A model generated the notes under the pieces. It was not told the DNA's origin. It saw only the letters and a program-made list of their open reading frames with translations, and did not search any database. Source: Geomobilibacter sp964431365 (lineage in GTDB: Bacteria; Desulfobacterota; Desulfuromonadia; Geobacterales; DSM-12255). From it: a stretch of DNA of 64,000 bases. Where the stretch lies: positions 46,065-110,064 of the forward strand of contig CAYSJJ010000002.1 in assembly GCA_964431365.1 (NCBI GenBank). Direction: 5' to 3'. Positions 23,689 through 32,321 of this stretch are shown one piece after another. A program made the position numbers and the translations under genes. The first letter of the stretch is position 1, and every line of letters starts with the position of its first letter.

Positions 23689-24540
23689 CTACATCACAAA
23701 ATATCTCCCCCGCCTGGCCACGATAAGCCCCTCCTTCTCCATCCGGGTCAGGTTGAGGGCGATCTTCTCCCGGTCGCCCGCAACCCGGTCAGCCACGCCG
23801 TCGGCCGAGAGGCCCGGTTCGGCCAGGATCGCCCTCAAGAGGGCGCTGCGGAGCTGGCGGTTCGATCCCTCGAAGGGGGACTGGCGGAGATGGTGGACGC
23901 TCTTGCGGGAGGGGTTGGGATGGTCCCGCTTCAGGACCACCCCGTAATCCATGAGCGCATTGTACCACTCCCGAGGCCGGGAGCGGTCCAGGGTCGCCTC
24001 CACCAGGGGGAGGAGCTCCCGGTCGTGGATAGCGGTGCGGTCCTGGAAGAAGTGGTGGATGAAGACGCTCCTGATGTTGGTCTCGATGAAGATCTCCGGC
24101 AGGTCGAAGGCAAAGGCCATGATGGCGCCGGCGGTGTACGGGCCGATGCCGGGGAGCGATTCCAGCGCCTTGCGCTCCGTGGGGACCGTGCCGTTGAACC
24201 GCTCCACTATCGCCTCGCTGGCCCGTTTGAGCGCCAGGGCGCGCCGGTTGTAGCCGAGCCCCTGCCAGGCCGTCAGCACCTCGTCGAGCCCGGCCGACGC
24301 CAGGGCCGCCACGTCGGGAAACCGGCCGACGAAGGCGACGAACTTCCCCGTCACCCGGTCCGCCTGGGTCTGCTGCAGCATGATCTCGGAGACCAGCACC
24401 CGGTAGGGATCGACGGATTCGCGCCACGGCAGGGTGCGGGGATTGGCGCGGGCGGCCCCGTACACGGCGGCGCGGAAGCCGGCGATGTCGGCCTCGGTGA
24501 GAGAAAAGGACGTATCGGTGGCTTGCCCCGGTGTCGTCAC
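23689..24540 (-). CDS. MutY-like HhH-GPD DNA glycosylase without Fe-S cluster
   Basis: The 283-residue protein has the adenine/thymine glycosylase HhH-GPD fold: LPWRESVDPYRVLVSEIMLQQTQ, WQGLGYNRRA, and the helix-hairpin-helix LESLPGIGPYTAGAI. Two features differ from MutY. The catalytic region reads IFIETNIRSVF, with Glu where MutY has Asp (DGNV), and the four-cysteine Fe-S motif is absent (MDYGVVLKRDHPNPSRKS instead). The last 65 residues look like a winged helix rather than the MutY Nudix-like domain. It would act in base-excision repair, with unknown substrate. The start is a GTG that overlaps the stop of the TraB-like gene by four bases (GTGA). Confidence 0.75.
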   Translation of the reverse strand: MTTPGQATDTSFSLTEADIAGFRAAVYGAARANPRTLPWRESVDPYRVLVSEIMLQQTQADRVTGKFVAFVGRFPDVAALASAGLDEVLTAWQGLGYNRRALALKRASEAIVERFNGTVPTERKALESLPGIGPYTAGAIMAFAFDLPEIFIETNIRSVFIHHFFQDRTAIHDRELLPLVEATLDRSRPREWYNALMDYGVVLKRDHPNPSRKSVHHLRQSPFEGSNRQLRSALLRAILAEPGLSADGVADRVAGDREKIALNLTRMEKEGLIVARRGRYFVM

Positions 24541-25766
24541 AACAGGGCCATGAGCAGTTTCCGGAAATCGATACTGACCCTCTCCCGCTCTTCCCGGAGC
24601 GTGAAGCCCCTGTTCAGGACCTCCTCCTCGATCTCCTGCATGTGCAGGGCTCCCCAGGGGATGACGACCGTATCGTAGTTCTCGAGGGCCTTTCCCAGGT
24701 GGCGGATCACTTCCTGGTTCCGCCGGTGGAGGATGTCGTCCACGACGATCTCGTTCATCTCCGGGGTGATGTTTTTCTCGGCCCAGGCGTTCAGCGCCAT
24801 GAACCCCTGCACGAAGGAGGGGCTCTCCCGCAGCTGCTTGCCGATGGCGTCGAGCACGAGGATGGTGGGGGGCCGAAAGACGCTTACATCCAGATCGGCC
24901 CTGAGGATATCGGTCTCCCGCGCCGGTGCTTTCTCCCCCGTCCTGTTGGGGCGCGGCCGGAGGGCATCGAACTCGTCCTCCTCGATGAGCCTCCCCCGGA
25001 ATAGCATCTTTTCCTGGGAGGCCAGCCCCAGGAAATCGGCCACCCTTCCGTAATCGAACCTGTTCCGCAACAGCTCCCGGTCGTCGGATACCCCCTCGGC
25101 CAGCACGATGGTCCGGCCCGGGGCGACCGTTCGTGCCAGGTCGTCATAGTAGTTCTTCTCCCCCACATGGATCATCCCTGCCAGCCGGATCGTCCGGTCG
25201 GCGCGCCGGTAGACCCGCTCCGTCATGTAGAGGCCGCCGGGCCTGAGGTGCATGAAGCCCGCGGTGTACGCGGTCATGTAGGCGTTCGCCGCGGAGAAGA
25301 GCAGCACCACCAGGACGATCGGGACGGCGAACAGGTTGGCCGCGCCGAAGACGAGGGTGTTCCGGGGGCTGAAGAACGGGGCGTCGAATATCTCCGGCGG
25401 CAGTGCCGGGGGACGGCCGTCCGGCTGCCGGTACCGCCGGAGGAGGAGCAGGGCGAGCGCGATCTGGGCGGCCGCCGCAAGGAGCCCGAAGGCGCGGACG
25501 TCGGCGAGGGAGGGAAAGAGCCAGCCGGACAGGGGGGAGAAGAAGGCAAAGAGGGTCAGGGGGAGCAAGAGCCGTTTGGGGAGGCGCCGGTCGATGCCGA
25601 GGGAGAGGTAGAGCGGCACCGCCATCAGGATGACCGCGTTGGCCAGGAGGTTCCGCACCACCGAAAGGGGGGGGAGGGGGAAGAGGAGCTTCACGGCCTC
25701 GTCCAGGAGGGATATCCCGCCGTCGGCAAGGAAGAGGAGCAGGAACAGGTTGGCAAAGGGTCTCAT
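24537..25766 (-). CDS. TraB/GumN-like membrane protein
   Basis: This 409-residue protein has five to six hydrophobic helices in the first 175 residues. It ends in a soluble domain resembling the TraB/PrgY/GumN (TIKI) superfamily: RLAGMIHVGEKNYYDDL with the conserved GxxH, IVLAEGVSDD, and near the end VVIPWGALHMQEIEEEVLNRGF. The superfamily includes metalloproteases that act outside or in the membrane. The Glu and two His positions look conserved, but the activity is inferred. It is coupled to the glycosylase gene by a four-base overlap, although the two functions seem unrelated. Confidence 0.65.
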   Translation of the reverse strand: MRPFANLFLLLFLADGGISLLDEAVKLLFPLPPLSVVRNLLANAVILMAVPLYLSLGIDRRLPKRLLLPLTLFAFFSPLSGWLFPSLADVRAFGLLAAAAQIALALLLLRRYRQPDGRPPALPPEIFDAPFFSPRNTLVFGAANLFAVPIVLVVLLFSAANAYMTAYTAGFMHLRPGGLYMTERVYRRADRTIRLAGMIHVGEKNYYDDLARTVAPGRTIVLAEGVSDDRELLRNRFDYGRVADFLGLASQEKMLFRGRLIEEDEFDALRPRPNRTGEKAPARETDILRADLDVSVFRPPTILVLDAIGKQLRESPSFVQGFMALNAWAEKNITPEMNEIVVDDILHRRNQEVIRHLGKALENYDTVVIPWGALHMQEIEEEVLNRGFTLREERERVSIDFRKLLMALL

Positions 25767-25960
25767 CGAATGGCTTTCCGTGTCAATGAACCGATGAACG
25801 GCAGATGAACCTTAGGTTCGCAGAGAAAACCGAATCAGGCTGATGCTGCATGATAGGTTGTTTTCCTCTGCCGGGCAAGGAGAACGACAGCTTGACCTGG
25901 CGTGCCGGCAGGGGTATGTTTCGCCAACCCACTAACCTCGTGCAGGAAAGGAGAAACGAC

Positions 25961-26149
25961 ATGCCGGTAATAACCCTGGATACGGCGGCATTGACCCGGG
26001 AGAAGAAGGAGCAGCTGGTGCAGTCCCTGACCCGCGAGGCGAGCGAGATCACCGGAATCCCCCGGGAGAAGTTCATCGTCCTGATCAACGAGCTGGACCG
26101 TGACAACATCGGCGTCGGCGGCCAGCTGCTCTCCAAGATCCTGGGCTGA
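25961..26149 (+). CDS. 4-Oxalocrotonate tautomerase family protein
   Basis: The 62-residue protein is of 4-OT size. Pro follows the initiator Met (MPVITLDTAALTREKKEQL), and this Pro becomes the N-terminal catalytic base once Met is removed. The later NELDRDNIGVGGQLLSKIL matches DmpI-like members. The ATG at 25961 follows GGAAAGGAG. A longer in-frame start at 25850 would block the Pro-1 mechanism and is rejected. It leads a compact run with cupin and transglutaminase-like genes. Confidence 0.9.
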   Translation: MPVITLDTAALTREKKEQLVQSLTREASEITGIPREKFIVLINELDRDNIGVGGQLLSKILG

Positions 26150-26163
26150 GAAAGAGGGACGAT

Positions 26164-26496
26164 ATGTTTGGGAAACAGTCCCCGGACGGCTATCGACAGG
26201 TGTTGGAAGGGGTACGGCAGAAGACCGTGGCGTACGGCGACAGGACCCTGATGGTGGAGTTCCTGCTGCAGAAGGGGGCCGTGCTCCCGCGGCATACGCA
26301 TCCCCACGAGCAGATCGGCTACCTGGTGAAGGGGCGGATCCGGCTGACCATCGGCGACGACGTGCAGGATCTCGCGCCCGGCGACAGTTGGTGCGTCCCC
26401 GGAGGGGTGCTCCATGGCGCCGAAATCGTCGAGGACGCGGTGGCGGTGGAGGTCTTCTCGCCGGTGAGGGAGGAGTATCTGCCGGACGCGGGGTGA
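26164..26496 (+). CDS. Cupin-domain protein
   Basis: This is a 110-residue single cupin. The first motif is PRHTHPHEQIGYLVKG (two His and a Glu as metal ligands) and the second is PGDSWCVPGGVLHGAEI. The substrate is unknown. It starts 14 bases after the tautomerase stop and is followed by a transglutaminase-like gene 31 bases on, so the three are probably one transcript. Confidence 0.85.
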   Translation: MFGKQSPDGYRQVLEGVRQKTVAYGDRTLMVEFLLQKGAVLPRHTHPHEQIGYLVKGRIRLTIGDDVQDLAPGDSWCVPGGVLHGAEIVEDAVAVEVFSPVREEYLPDAG

Positions 26497-26527
26497 GCCG
26501 AACCGGCTGCGGAGATAGGAGGGGATC

Positions 26528-27106
26528 ATGAACAGGGAGATCTTTCTCGCCAGCAGCGAGCAGATCGACTGGCAGCACCCGCTGATAACCGCCAGGGCCG
26601 GGGAGCTGGCCGCCGGCGCCGGCGATCCGGTGGAGATCGCCCGGCGCTGTTTCGAGTTCGTCCGGGACCGGATCAGGCATAGCTGGGACTTCCGGCAGAA
26701 CCCGGTCACCTGCCGCGCCTCGGATGTGCTTGTCCACGGCACCGGCTACTGCTACGCCAAGAGTCACCTGCTGGCGGCGCTCCTGCGGGCCAACGGCATT
26801 CCGGCCGGGCTCTGCTACCAGCGGCTGTCGCGTGGGGACTCGGGGCCTCCCTACTGCCTGCACGGCCTGAATGCGGTCTGGCTGGAAGCGTACGGTTGGT
26901 ACCGCATCGATGCCAGGGGGAACAAGCCGGGCGTCGACGCGCAGTTCTGTCCGCCGCTGGAGCGGCTCGCCTTCCCGGTGCGCGCCCCGGACGAGGCCGA
27001 CCTGCCGGAGATCCTCCCCGAGCCGCTGCCGGAGGTGGTCCGGGTGCTGACGACCTGCGCCACGGTGGAAGAGGTATACGAGAACCTGCCGGACCTGGAG
27101 ACCTGA
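26528..27106 (+). CDS. Transglutaminase-like cysteine protease-fold protein
   Basis: The 192-residue protein has the transglutaminase-core triad pattern. Cys lies in GTGYCYAKSHLLAALLRANGIPA, His in PYCLHGLNAVWLE, and Asp in GWYRIDARGNKPG. The preceding ARRCFEFVRDRIRHSWDF is also typical. It has no signal peptide and no membrane helix, so it acts in the cytosol. Such proteins may be peptidases or amidases. GATAGGAGG precedes the ATG. Confidence 0.85.
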   Translation: MNREIFLASSEQIDWQHPLITARAGELAAGAGDPVEIARRCFEFVRDRIRHSWDFRQNPVTCRASDVLVHGTGYCYAKSHLLAALLRANGIPAGLCYQRLSRGDSGPPYCLHGLNAVWLEAYGWYRIDARGNKPGVDAQFCPPLERLAFPVRAPDEADLPEILPEPLPEVVRVLTTCATVEEVYENLPDLET

Positions 27107-27215
27107 TCTCATGGACCTGAGGCGGGGGGGGTGGAGATCTGCGGCGGCCAGAGCTGACCGGCATCATCAGGAAGACATTCACCACCGGCAAAAGAGCCTG
27201 GAAAGGAGGCGAAAG

Positions 27216-27875
27216 ATGACCATTATCGGCATCAACGGCAGTCCACGCAAGCAATGGAACACGGCAACCGTGGTGGCAAAGGCGCTGGAAGGGGCAGCGA
27301 CGCAGGGAGCAGCAACGGAGCTGGTCCACCTGTACGACCTTGATTTCAAGGGGTGCACGAGCTGCTTCGCCTGCAAGACCAGGGGGGGGAAGAGTTACGG
27401 GAGCTGCGCCATGAAAGATGGTCTGACGCCGATCCTGACAAAGATCGCGACTGCCGACGCCTTGGTCATCGGTTCGCCGATCTATTTCGGCTCCGTCACC
27501 GGCGAGACCCGTTCCTTCCTCGAACGGCTGCTCTTCCCGTACCTGACCTATACCGTCCCCTATGGCACCCTGTTCCCAAAACGGATCAGGACCGGCTTCA
27601 TCTACACCATGAACGTCACGGAAGAGCGGAGCAGGGAGTTCGGGTACGACTACTTTCTCAAAGCCAACGAACGCTATGCCGACCTGCTCCTGGGGAGCGT
27701 CGAGTCGCTCTGCTGCTTCGATACGTGCCAGGTGGACGACTATTCCAAGGTGGTGATCGAGAGCTTCGATCCGCTCCACAAGGCCCGTCGCCGGTCAGAG
27801 GCGCTGCCGCTGGATTGCCAGAGGGCCTTCGAGATGGGAAAACGTCTGGCAGGAGCGGACAGCGTGGCGGCATGA
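27216..27875 (+). CDS. NADPH-dependent FMN reductase/flavodoxin-like protein
   Basis: The 219-residue protein begins with the flavin-binding loop MTIIGINGSPRKQWNTAT and has SPIYFGSVTGETRSFLERL, as in iron-sulfur flavoproteins and quinone reductases. A CTSCFACKTRGG segment offers three cysteines, fewer than the four-cysteine cluster of Isf proteins, so a second cofactor is uncertain. AAAGGAGG lies before the ATG at 27216. It follows the tautomerase run in the same direction after a 109-base gap. A strong terminator follows. Confidence 0.85.
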   Translation: MTIIGINGSPRKQWNTATVVAKALEGAATQGAATELVHLYDLDFKGCTSCFACKTRGGKSYGSCAMKDGLTPILTKIATADALVIGSPIYFGSVTGETRSFLERLLFPYLTYTVPYGTLFPKRIRTGFIYTMNVTEERSREFGYDYFLKANERYADLLLGSVESLCCFDTCQVDDYSKVVIESFDPLHKARRRSEALPLDCQRAFEMGKRLAGADSVAA

Positions 27876-27921
27876 ATCAGGAGAGGTTGCGACACCTGCG
27901 GAACGCCTCGGGATGAGGGAT

Positions 27922-27950
27922 ACAGGGGGGAATCCTCCCCCCTGTCTTTT
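27922..27950 (+). terminator. Rho-independent terminator
   Basis: ACAGGGGGGA and TCCCCCCTGT form a 10-bp stem with an ATCC loop (27922-27945), followed by CTTTT. It ends the run 25961-27875. Confidence 0.85.
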
Positions 27951-28115
27951 CGAATTGCTCCACCACAGAGGCATTCTGGTCCGAGGTGCCATTGTCCAGC
28001 TTCGCTTAGCGCGGGATGGTCCGGTCGTCGTACCGGACTGCTTCGCTCTCACGGGCCAGCTTCTGCAGTGCCGGTATTTCCGAGACACCGGCGGCATCCG
28101 GCCGTGAGCTCCCTG

Positions 28116-29015
28116 CTACTTCTTTCCCAGATACCGACTCTTCACATTGAAGGCGATCATCCACTCCGCCATGGAGCGTTTCGGCAGGCTCTTTTTCAGC
28201 TCCGTCGCAATGGCGTCGGCATCCTGCGACCTTGTCGCCAGTTCCCGGGCCTTCCTGTCGAACAGCAGCAGATACTCCTTCATCTCCTTGAGATCCTTCT
28301 TCGTCGAGAGCGGGCCGTGGCCGGGGATAATCTTTTCCACATCCATCAGCAGCAGGGCGTCGATGGTTGTGGTCCAGCCGGCGAGGTCGCCGTCGGCCAT
28401 GAAGGGGTGAAAGTCGGTGAAGAGGATGTCGCCGCTGAAGATCAGTTTTCGGGACGGTACGGAGACGACGATGCTCCCCTCGGTGTGGGAGGGGGCCACG
28501 CGGAGCAGCTCCACGGTCTCGTCCCCCAGATCGATCTGCATCCGGTCGCTGAAGGCAAGGGAAGGGTAGACGATCTCGGTGCCGGCCATATCCTCGGCTT
28601 TAAGCCCGTAATTAGCGATGTTCTTCAGGGTGCCGGCGCCGATCCTCTCCAGCATCTTGCGGTCCGCGGTGTGGGAGATCACCGTGGCGCCGACCTTGGC
28701 AAAGACGCAGTTGCCGAAGGCATGGTCCAGGTGGGTGTGGGTGTTGACCACGTACTTGATCGGCTTGTCGGTCACCTTGCGGATGTCGGCCAGGAACCGC
28801 GCCCCCTCCTTGGCCGAGATCAGGGTATCCACCACCAGCACGCCGTCCCGGCCGATGACGATGCCGGCATTGGCGGCAAAGCTGTGGGCAGGCGAGGCGT
28901 CCTTGACACCCACGTAGGAGTAGACGTTGTCGGCCACTCTGGTCAGTTCGGCAAAGGCGGTCTGGGCGAATACCAGCGAAAAAACGACAAACGACAGCAG
29001 GCACATCTTTTTCAT
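28116..29015 (-). CDS. Exported metallo-beta-lactamase-fold hydrolase
   Basis: The 299-residue protein has a signal peptide (MKKMCLLSFVVFSLVFAQTAFA) and an MBL fold with NTHTHLDHAFGN, a later SHTEGS, SGDILF, and IIPGHG, giving the full metal-ligand set. It resembles periplasmic quinoprotein-relay or SoxH-like hydrolases; the substrate is unknown. The ATG at 29015 follows GAGGAGGAG. The frame from 29090 lacks a site. Confidence 0.88.
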   Translation of the reverse strand: MKKMCLLSFVVFSLVFAQTAFAELTRVADNVYSYVGVKDASPAHSFAANAGIVIGRDGVLVVDTLISAKEGARFLADIRKVTDKPIKYVVNTHTHLDHAFGNCVFAKVGATVISHTADRKMLERIGAGTLKNIANYGLKAEDMAGTEIVYPSLAFSDRMQIDLGDETVELLRVAPSHTEGSIVVSVPSRKLIFSGDILFTDFHPFMADGDLAGWTTTIDALLLMDVEKIIPGHGPLSTKKDLKEMKEYLLLFDRKARELATRSQDADAIATELKKSLPKRSMAEWMIAFNVKSRYLGKK

Positions 29016-29331
29016 CTTGTTCTCCTCCTCGAAAGTAGCTGCATCCCCTGGGGGAAACAGTAGGAAAATATCCCTCACCGGCCGGTCCACGTCAACGGGA
29101 AGGACGGATTATTTCTGTCAAGGAGCCGATCGATCGGAGCGTTTCTTCGGGCTCTGAAGGATCGGCCGACACTTGCCGGGCGGATACGGGCATTGCGAAA
29201 GTTCCGGGTGTCGTTGATATGGATGCTTGAACAGTGGGCTAACGGTGCTTTAATTTCCCATGATGGCAGACCGCATCAGGTCATCGGTTCTCGCACCACT
29301 ACGGAGTCGAATCATTCCATGCGAGGTTGAA
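29016..29331. other. Divergent intergenic region
   Basis: These 316 bases separate the MBL gene and the membrane protein gene. They should hold both promoters. I see no repeat, RNA gene or clear operator. Confidence 0.4.
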
Positions 29332-29883
29332 ATGAGCGATAAACTTGATTTCAAGTACAGGGAAATGGTTCGGCTCGCCGAGAAGTCGGATGAATATACC
29401 AAGGCATCCTTTGAAGATTTCAAGCTGCTGGGCGCTCTTGGGGCTCTTATTGCGTGGAAGCCCGTTGTCGAATTGCTGAGTGGCAAACCCGGGGTCGACA
29501 AAAACATCTTGTTGATAGGGTTCCTGGCGATCCTTGCTGTTAGCGCAGTGATAGGCATGTTCGGTCTCTTGAGGCAATCGGTTGTTAATTTTTACCTGCA
29601 CGAACTGGAGAAGTTCGAAAAGGAAATACGCCTTGAGCTGGATGATGTCGATACCGCAACGTTTCGTGTTGCCGAGAATTGGAGAATGGAGGGGCGGAAG
29701 AAACAGAGAAGGGTGGCCGTAAGGTTTTACGGTTTATTTTATCTGGTACTGATAGCGTATCCTACCGCAATACTGTTTGTCGATTGCACGCCGCTTTCCG
29801 CCGGCATCTATCTGGTTTCGTCCATCGGTATTTTCCTGCTTCATATGAGCACGACAGCAATCGTACACGGTGACGGTCAATGA
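29332..29883 (+). CDS. Hypothetical membrane protein, four helices
   Basis: The 183-residue protein has a charged N-terminal segment (MSDKLDFKYREMVRLAEKSD) and two helices at about 32-50 and 60-84. A charged helical stretch follows (LHELEKFEKEIRLELDDVD), then two more helices near 128-146 and 151-170. It is less GC-rich than its neighbours. GAGG lies six bases before the ATG at 29332. An upstream start at 29260 has poor support. No family was recognised. Confidence 0.6.
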   Translation: MSDKLDFKYREMVRLAEKSDEYTKASFEDFKLLGALGALIAWKPVVELLSGKPGVDKNILLIGFLAILAVSAVIGMFGLLRQSVVNFYLHELEKFEKEIRLELDDVDTATFRVAENWRMEGRKKQRRVAVRFYGLFYLVLIAYPTAILFVDCTPLSAGIYLVSSIGIFLLHMSTTAIVHGDGQ

Positions 29884-29949
29884 AGGGTATCGGTGAAGCA
29901 CACAGGTGTGAAACCGGCATGTTGACAGAGGAGTCATAGAGGGAAAGGA

Positions 29950-29972
29950 AGGTGCCGCAGAGCGCGGCACCT
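29950..29972 (-). terminator. Hairpin downstream of lepB
   Basis: AGGTGCCGC and GCGGCACCT form a 9-bp stem with an AGAGC loop. On the minus strand a pyrimidine-rich CCTTCC run follows. It lies between convergent genes. Confidence 0.6.
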
Positions 29973-30007
29973 GTGCGAATGGGCGTGATAGGCGAGGGTG
30001 ACGCAGA

Positions 30008-30658
30008 CTACTCGATCAATCGTCCGATCCTGTTCCAGCGGACCCGCCATGCATCGCTGTCCCACGACCAGTACTTGATGAGTGCCTTCCCCTTGATGTC
30101 GCTCTCCCGGATGAATCCCCAGAAGCGGCTGTCGTAGGAGCGGTCCCGGTTGTCCCCCATCATGAAGTAGGAGTGGGCCGGCACCCGGATCGGTCCGAAA
30201 TTGTCCCGCGGCCCCTGCTCCCGGGGCAAGAGCCCTGCATCCTTGTGCACCTCGTGGGGATTCCGGTAGAGGAGTCCGTTCACGTAGACCTGCTTGTCAC
30301 GCACGCTGATCTCGTCTCCCGGCACGCCGATCACCCGCTTGATGAAATCCTTGGAGCGGTCCTCCGGGTACTCGAACACCAGCACGTCGCCCCGGGCAGG
30401 GTCGCGGAGCTTGAAGAGCCGCGTGTCGGTAAAGGGGAGCTTGATGCCGTAGAGGAACTTGTTCACCAGCAGGTGGTCGCCGACCACCAGGGTATCCTCC
30501 ATGGAGCCGGACGGGATCTTGAACGCCTGCACGACGCATGACCTGATGATGAATGCCAGGACCAGCGCCCAGATGATCGATTCGGCATATTCGCGGATCT
30601 TCGATTTTTCCCTGGGAGCGGTCTGGTCGAGCGACAGGGTTTCCGTTGTTTCCGACAT
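30008..30658 (-). CDS. lepB: Signal peptidase I
   Basis: The 216-residue inner-membrane serine protease removes signal peptides from exported proteins. It has one membrane helix (ESIIWALVLAFIIRSCVVQ), the nucleophile Ser in IPSGSMEDTL, the general-base Lys in DFIKRVIGVPGD, and the late box MMGDNRDRSYDSRFWGFI. The ATG at 30658 follows AAGGAGAACTGC. It is the last gene of an ECF sigma factor operon, an unusual place for the gene. Confidence 0.95.
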   Translation of the reverse strand: MSETTETLSLDQTAPREKSKIREYAESIIWALVLAFIIRSCVVQAFKIPSGSMEDTLVVGDHLLVNKFLYGIKLPFTDTRLFKLRDPARGDVLVFEYPEDRSKDFIKRVIGVPGDEISVRDKQVYVNGLLYRNPHEVHKDAGLLPREQGPRDNFGPIRVPAHSYFMMGDNRDRSYDSRFWGFIRESDIKGKALIKYWSWDSDAWRVRWNRIGRLIE

Positions 30659-30680
30659 GCAGTTCTCCTTCGAAATGGGC

Positions 30681-30860
30681 TTAGAAAACAGGCGCTGCCT
30701 TGAGGATGCCGAAGACTGTTCCACCCCCTGCCAGCGCATAGCGTACCGGTCGGGACATGATGAGCCATTGGACGAACGAGACCCTTTCCGCCTCAAGGCG
30801 ATAGACCCGCGTCATGACCTTTTCGACAAAATCGGGAGAAGGCTCATATGCTCCGTTCAT
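30681..30860 (-). CDS. Small protein cotranscribed with an ECF sigma factor (possible anti-sigma)
   Basis: The 59-residue protein reads MNGAYEPSPDFVEKVMTRVYRL, then a segment with RPVRYALAGGGTVFGILKAAPVF, a possible short membrane helix. Its start overlaps the sigma factor stop by 17 bases, with GGAGGT seven bases upstream, so the two are coupled. The position fits an anti-sigma or accessory factor, but it lacks a zinc-binding HxxxCxxC motif and is far shorter than usual. lepB begins 22 bases after its stop. Confidence 0.55.
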   Translation of the reverse strand: MNGAYEPSPDFVEKVMTRVYRLEAERVSFVQWLIMSRPVRYALAGGGTVFGILKAAPVF

Positions 30861-31410
30861 GACCGACACCTCCGAACTGCTCTTTCAGCAAGAGCTTGAT
30901 CTTTTCCCGGGCCCGGAACAGCCTGCTCTTGACCGTGGCCAGCGGGATGCCGCAGCGGCCGGCGATTTCGTCCAGCGAATCCCCCTGCAGGCTCATGAGG
31001 ATGGTGCTGCGGAACGGCTCGGGGAGTTCCGCCAGCGTGGCTGCCAGCGCCTCCCGCTCTTCGCGCCTGATCAGCGCAGCCTCGGCCGTTTCCGTTGTCG
31101 AGGCGAGTTGCAGACACCGCTCGTCCGGCAGCGGTTCCGTCCGCCCCTGTTTCCGCAGTTCGCTGATGCACCGGTTGCGGGCGACTATGTAGAGCCAGGC
31201 AGGGAAAGGGGTTCCCCGGTCCGGATCGAAACGGGGGAGCTCCCTGTACACATTCAGAAACACCTCCTGGCCGATATCCTCGGCCAGATGACCGTCCCCC
31301 ACCAGGCGAAAGATGAACGCCAGCAGGTTGCGATGGTATTTCCTGACCAGGAGGGCATAGGCGTCGGCCTCCCCCTCCTGAATGCGCTTGATGATGCGGT
31401 TGTCGTCCAT
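30844..31410 (-). CDS. ECF-type RNA polymerase sigma factor
   Basis: The 188-residue protein has sigma region 2 (ALLVRKYHRNLLAFIFRL, GQEVFLNVYREL, PAWLYIVARNRCI) and a C-terminal region 4 (TLAELPEPFRSTILM, GIPLATVKSRLFRAREKI) with an HTH. It has the RpoE-like size. The ATG at 31410 (MDDNRIIKRIQEGEADA) is supported by GGAG five bases upstream. It heads the sigma-small protein-lepB operon. Confidence 0.92.
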   Translation of the reverse strand: MDDNRIIKRIQEGEADAYALLVRKYHRNLLAFIFRLVGDGHLAEDIGQEVFLNVYRELPRFDPDRGTPFPAWLYIVARNRCISELRKQGRTEPLPDERCLQLASTTETAEAALIRREEREALAATLAELPEPFRSTILMSLQGDSLDEIAGRCGIPLATVKSRLFRAREKIKLLLKEQFGGVGHERSI

Positions 31411-31521
31411 CCGCTCTCCGTCGTTTCGGTACTGACCAGTAATACGCACGCTCACCGGAAAGGTTCCCGGATTATTTTCCCGTCAATGGAATTCCGGAGT
31501 TCCTCCTCCCGGCGTTACGAC

Positions 31522-31545
31522 AAAAGGCGGCCAATCGGCCGCCTT
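31522..31545 (-). terminator. Rho-independent terminator after tag
   Basis: AAGGCGGCC and GGCCGCCTT form a 9-bp stem with an AATC loop. Read on the minus strand, TTTTG follows. Confidence 0.85.
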
Positions 31546-31568
31546 CGCCCTGCATGCTGCATGTCTCC

Positions 31569-32171
31569 TCAGGGTGCCGGGGAGGGAGAGAGGCCATCCA
31601 CCTCCCGCCAACGGAAGCAATCCACCGTGTGATCGTTCACCATGCCGATTGCCTGCATGTGGGCGTAGCAGATGGTGGTGCCGACGAAGCGGAAACCGCG
31701 CTTCTTCAGGTCCCGGCTCATGGCGTCCGACAGCGGCGTGCTGGCAGGGACCTCTCTGATGCTCTGCCAGGCGTTCCTGATCGGCCTGCCCTCCACGAAG
31801 CTCCACTGGTAGGCGTCGAAGGAGCCGAACTCCTCCTGGACCGCCAGAAAGGCGCGGGCATTGGTGATGGTAGATTCCACCTTCAGGCGGTTCCGGACGA
31901 TGCCGGGGTTGGCCAGGAGTTCCGCCACCTTCGCATCGTCGAAGCGGGCCACCACCTCGGGGTCGAACCGGGCAAACGCCTCGCGATAGGCCGCTCGTTT
32001 GCGCAGGATGGTGATCCAGGAGAGCCCGGCCTGCGCACCTTCCAGGGTCAGGAACTCGAACAGGAGCCGGTCGTCGTGGACCGGGACCCCCCATTCTTCG
32101 TCATGGTAGGCCCGGTAGAGCGGGTCGCTGCCGGCCCATGCACAGCGGTTCAACGGAGCGTCGTCAGCCAT
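31569..32171 (-). CDS. tag: DNA-3-methyladenine glycosylase I
   Basis: The 200-residue repair enzyme removes 3-methyladenine from DNA. It has the Tag signature CAWAGSDPLYRAYHDEEWGVP, HDDRLLFEFLTLEGAQAGLSW, and the C-terminal HTVDC. The zinc ligands (Cys near 10, His near 23, and His-x3-Cys in HTVDC) are all present. It is divergent to glgC. Confidence 0.96.
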   Translation of the reverse strand: MADDAPLNRCAWAGSDPLYRAYHDEEWGVPVHDDRLLFEFLTLEGAQAGLSWITILRKRAAYREAFARFDPEVVARFDDAKVAELLANPGIVRNRLKVESTITNARAFLAVQEEFGSFDAYQWSFVEGRPIRNAWQSIREVPASTPLSDAMSRDLKKRGFRFVGTTICYAHMQAIGMVNDHTVDCFRWREVDGLSPSPAP

Positions 32172-32321
32172 TGTTCCCTCCAGGAAGTTTGACGTTCACG
32201 GTATCCATAAATAGCGGTGGCGTCAAGGGAGAGAGATTTTGTTGTCATGGCCCGCCCGTTCGCGATTCTCTGTGGTATATTTTTGAAACATCTCTCCAAC
32301 CCTTTCCTAGGAGGCGTTTGC

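Noticed and set aside
27951..28115. Minus-strand frame after the MBL-fold gene with coding-like composition
   Set aside because: It has no start codon in frame and ends after about 30 codons, so it may be a relic but cannot be supported.
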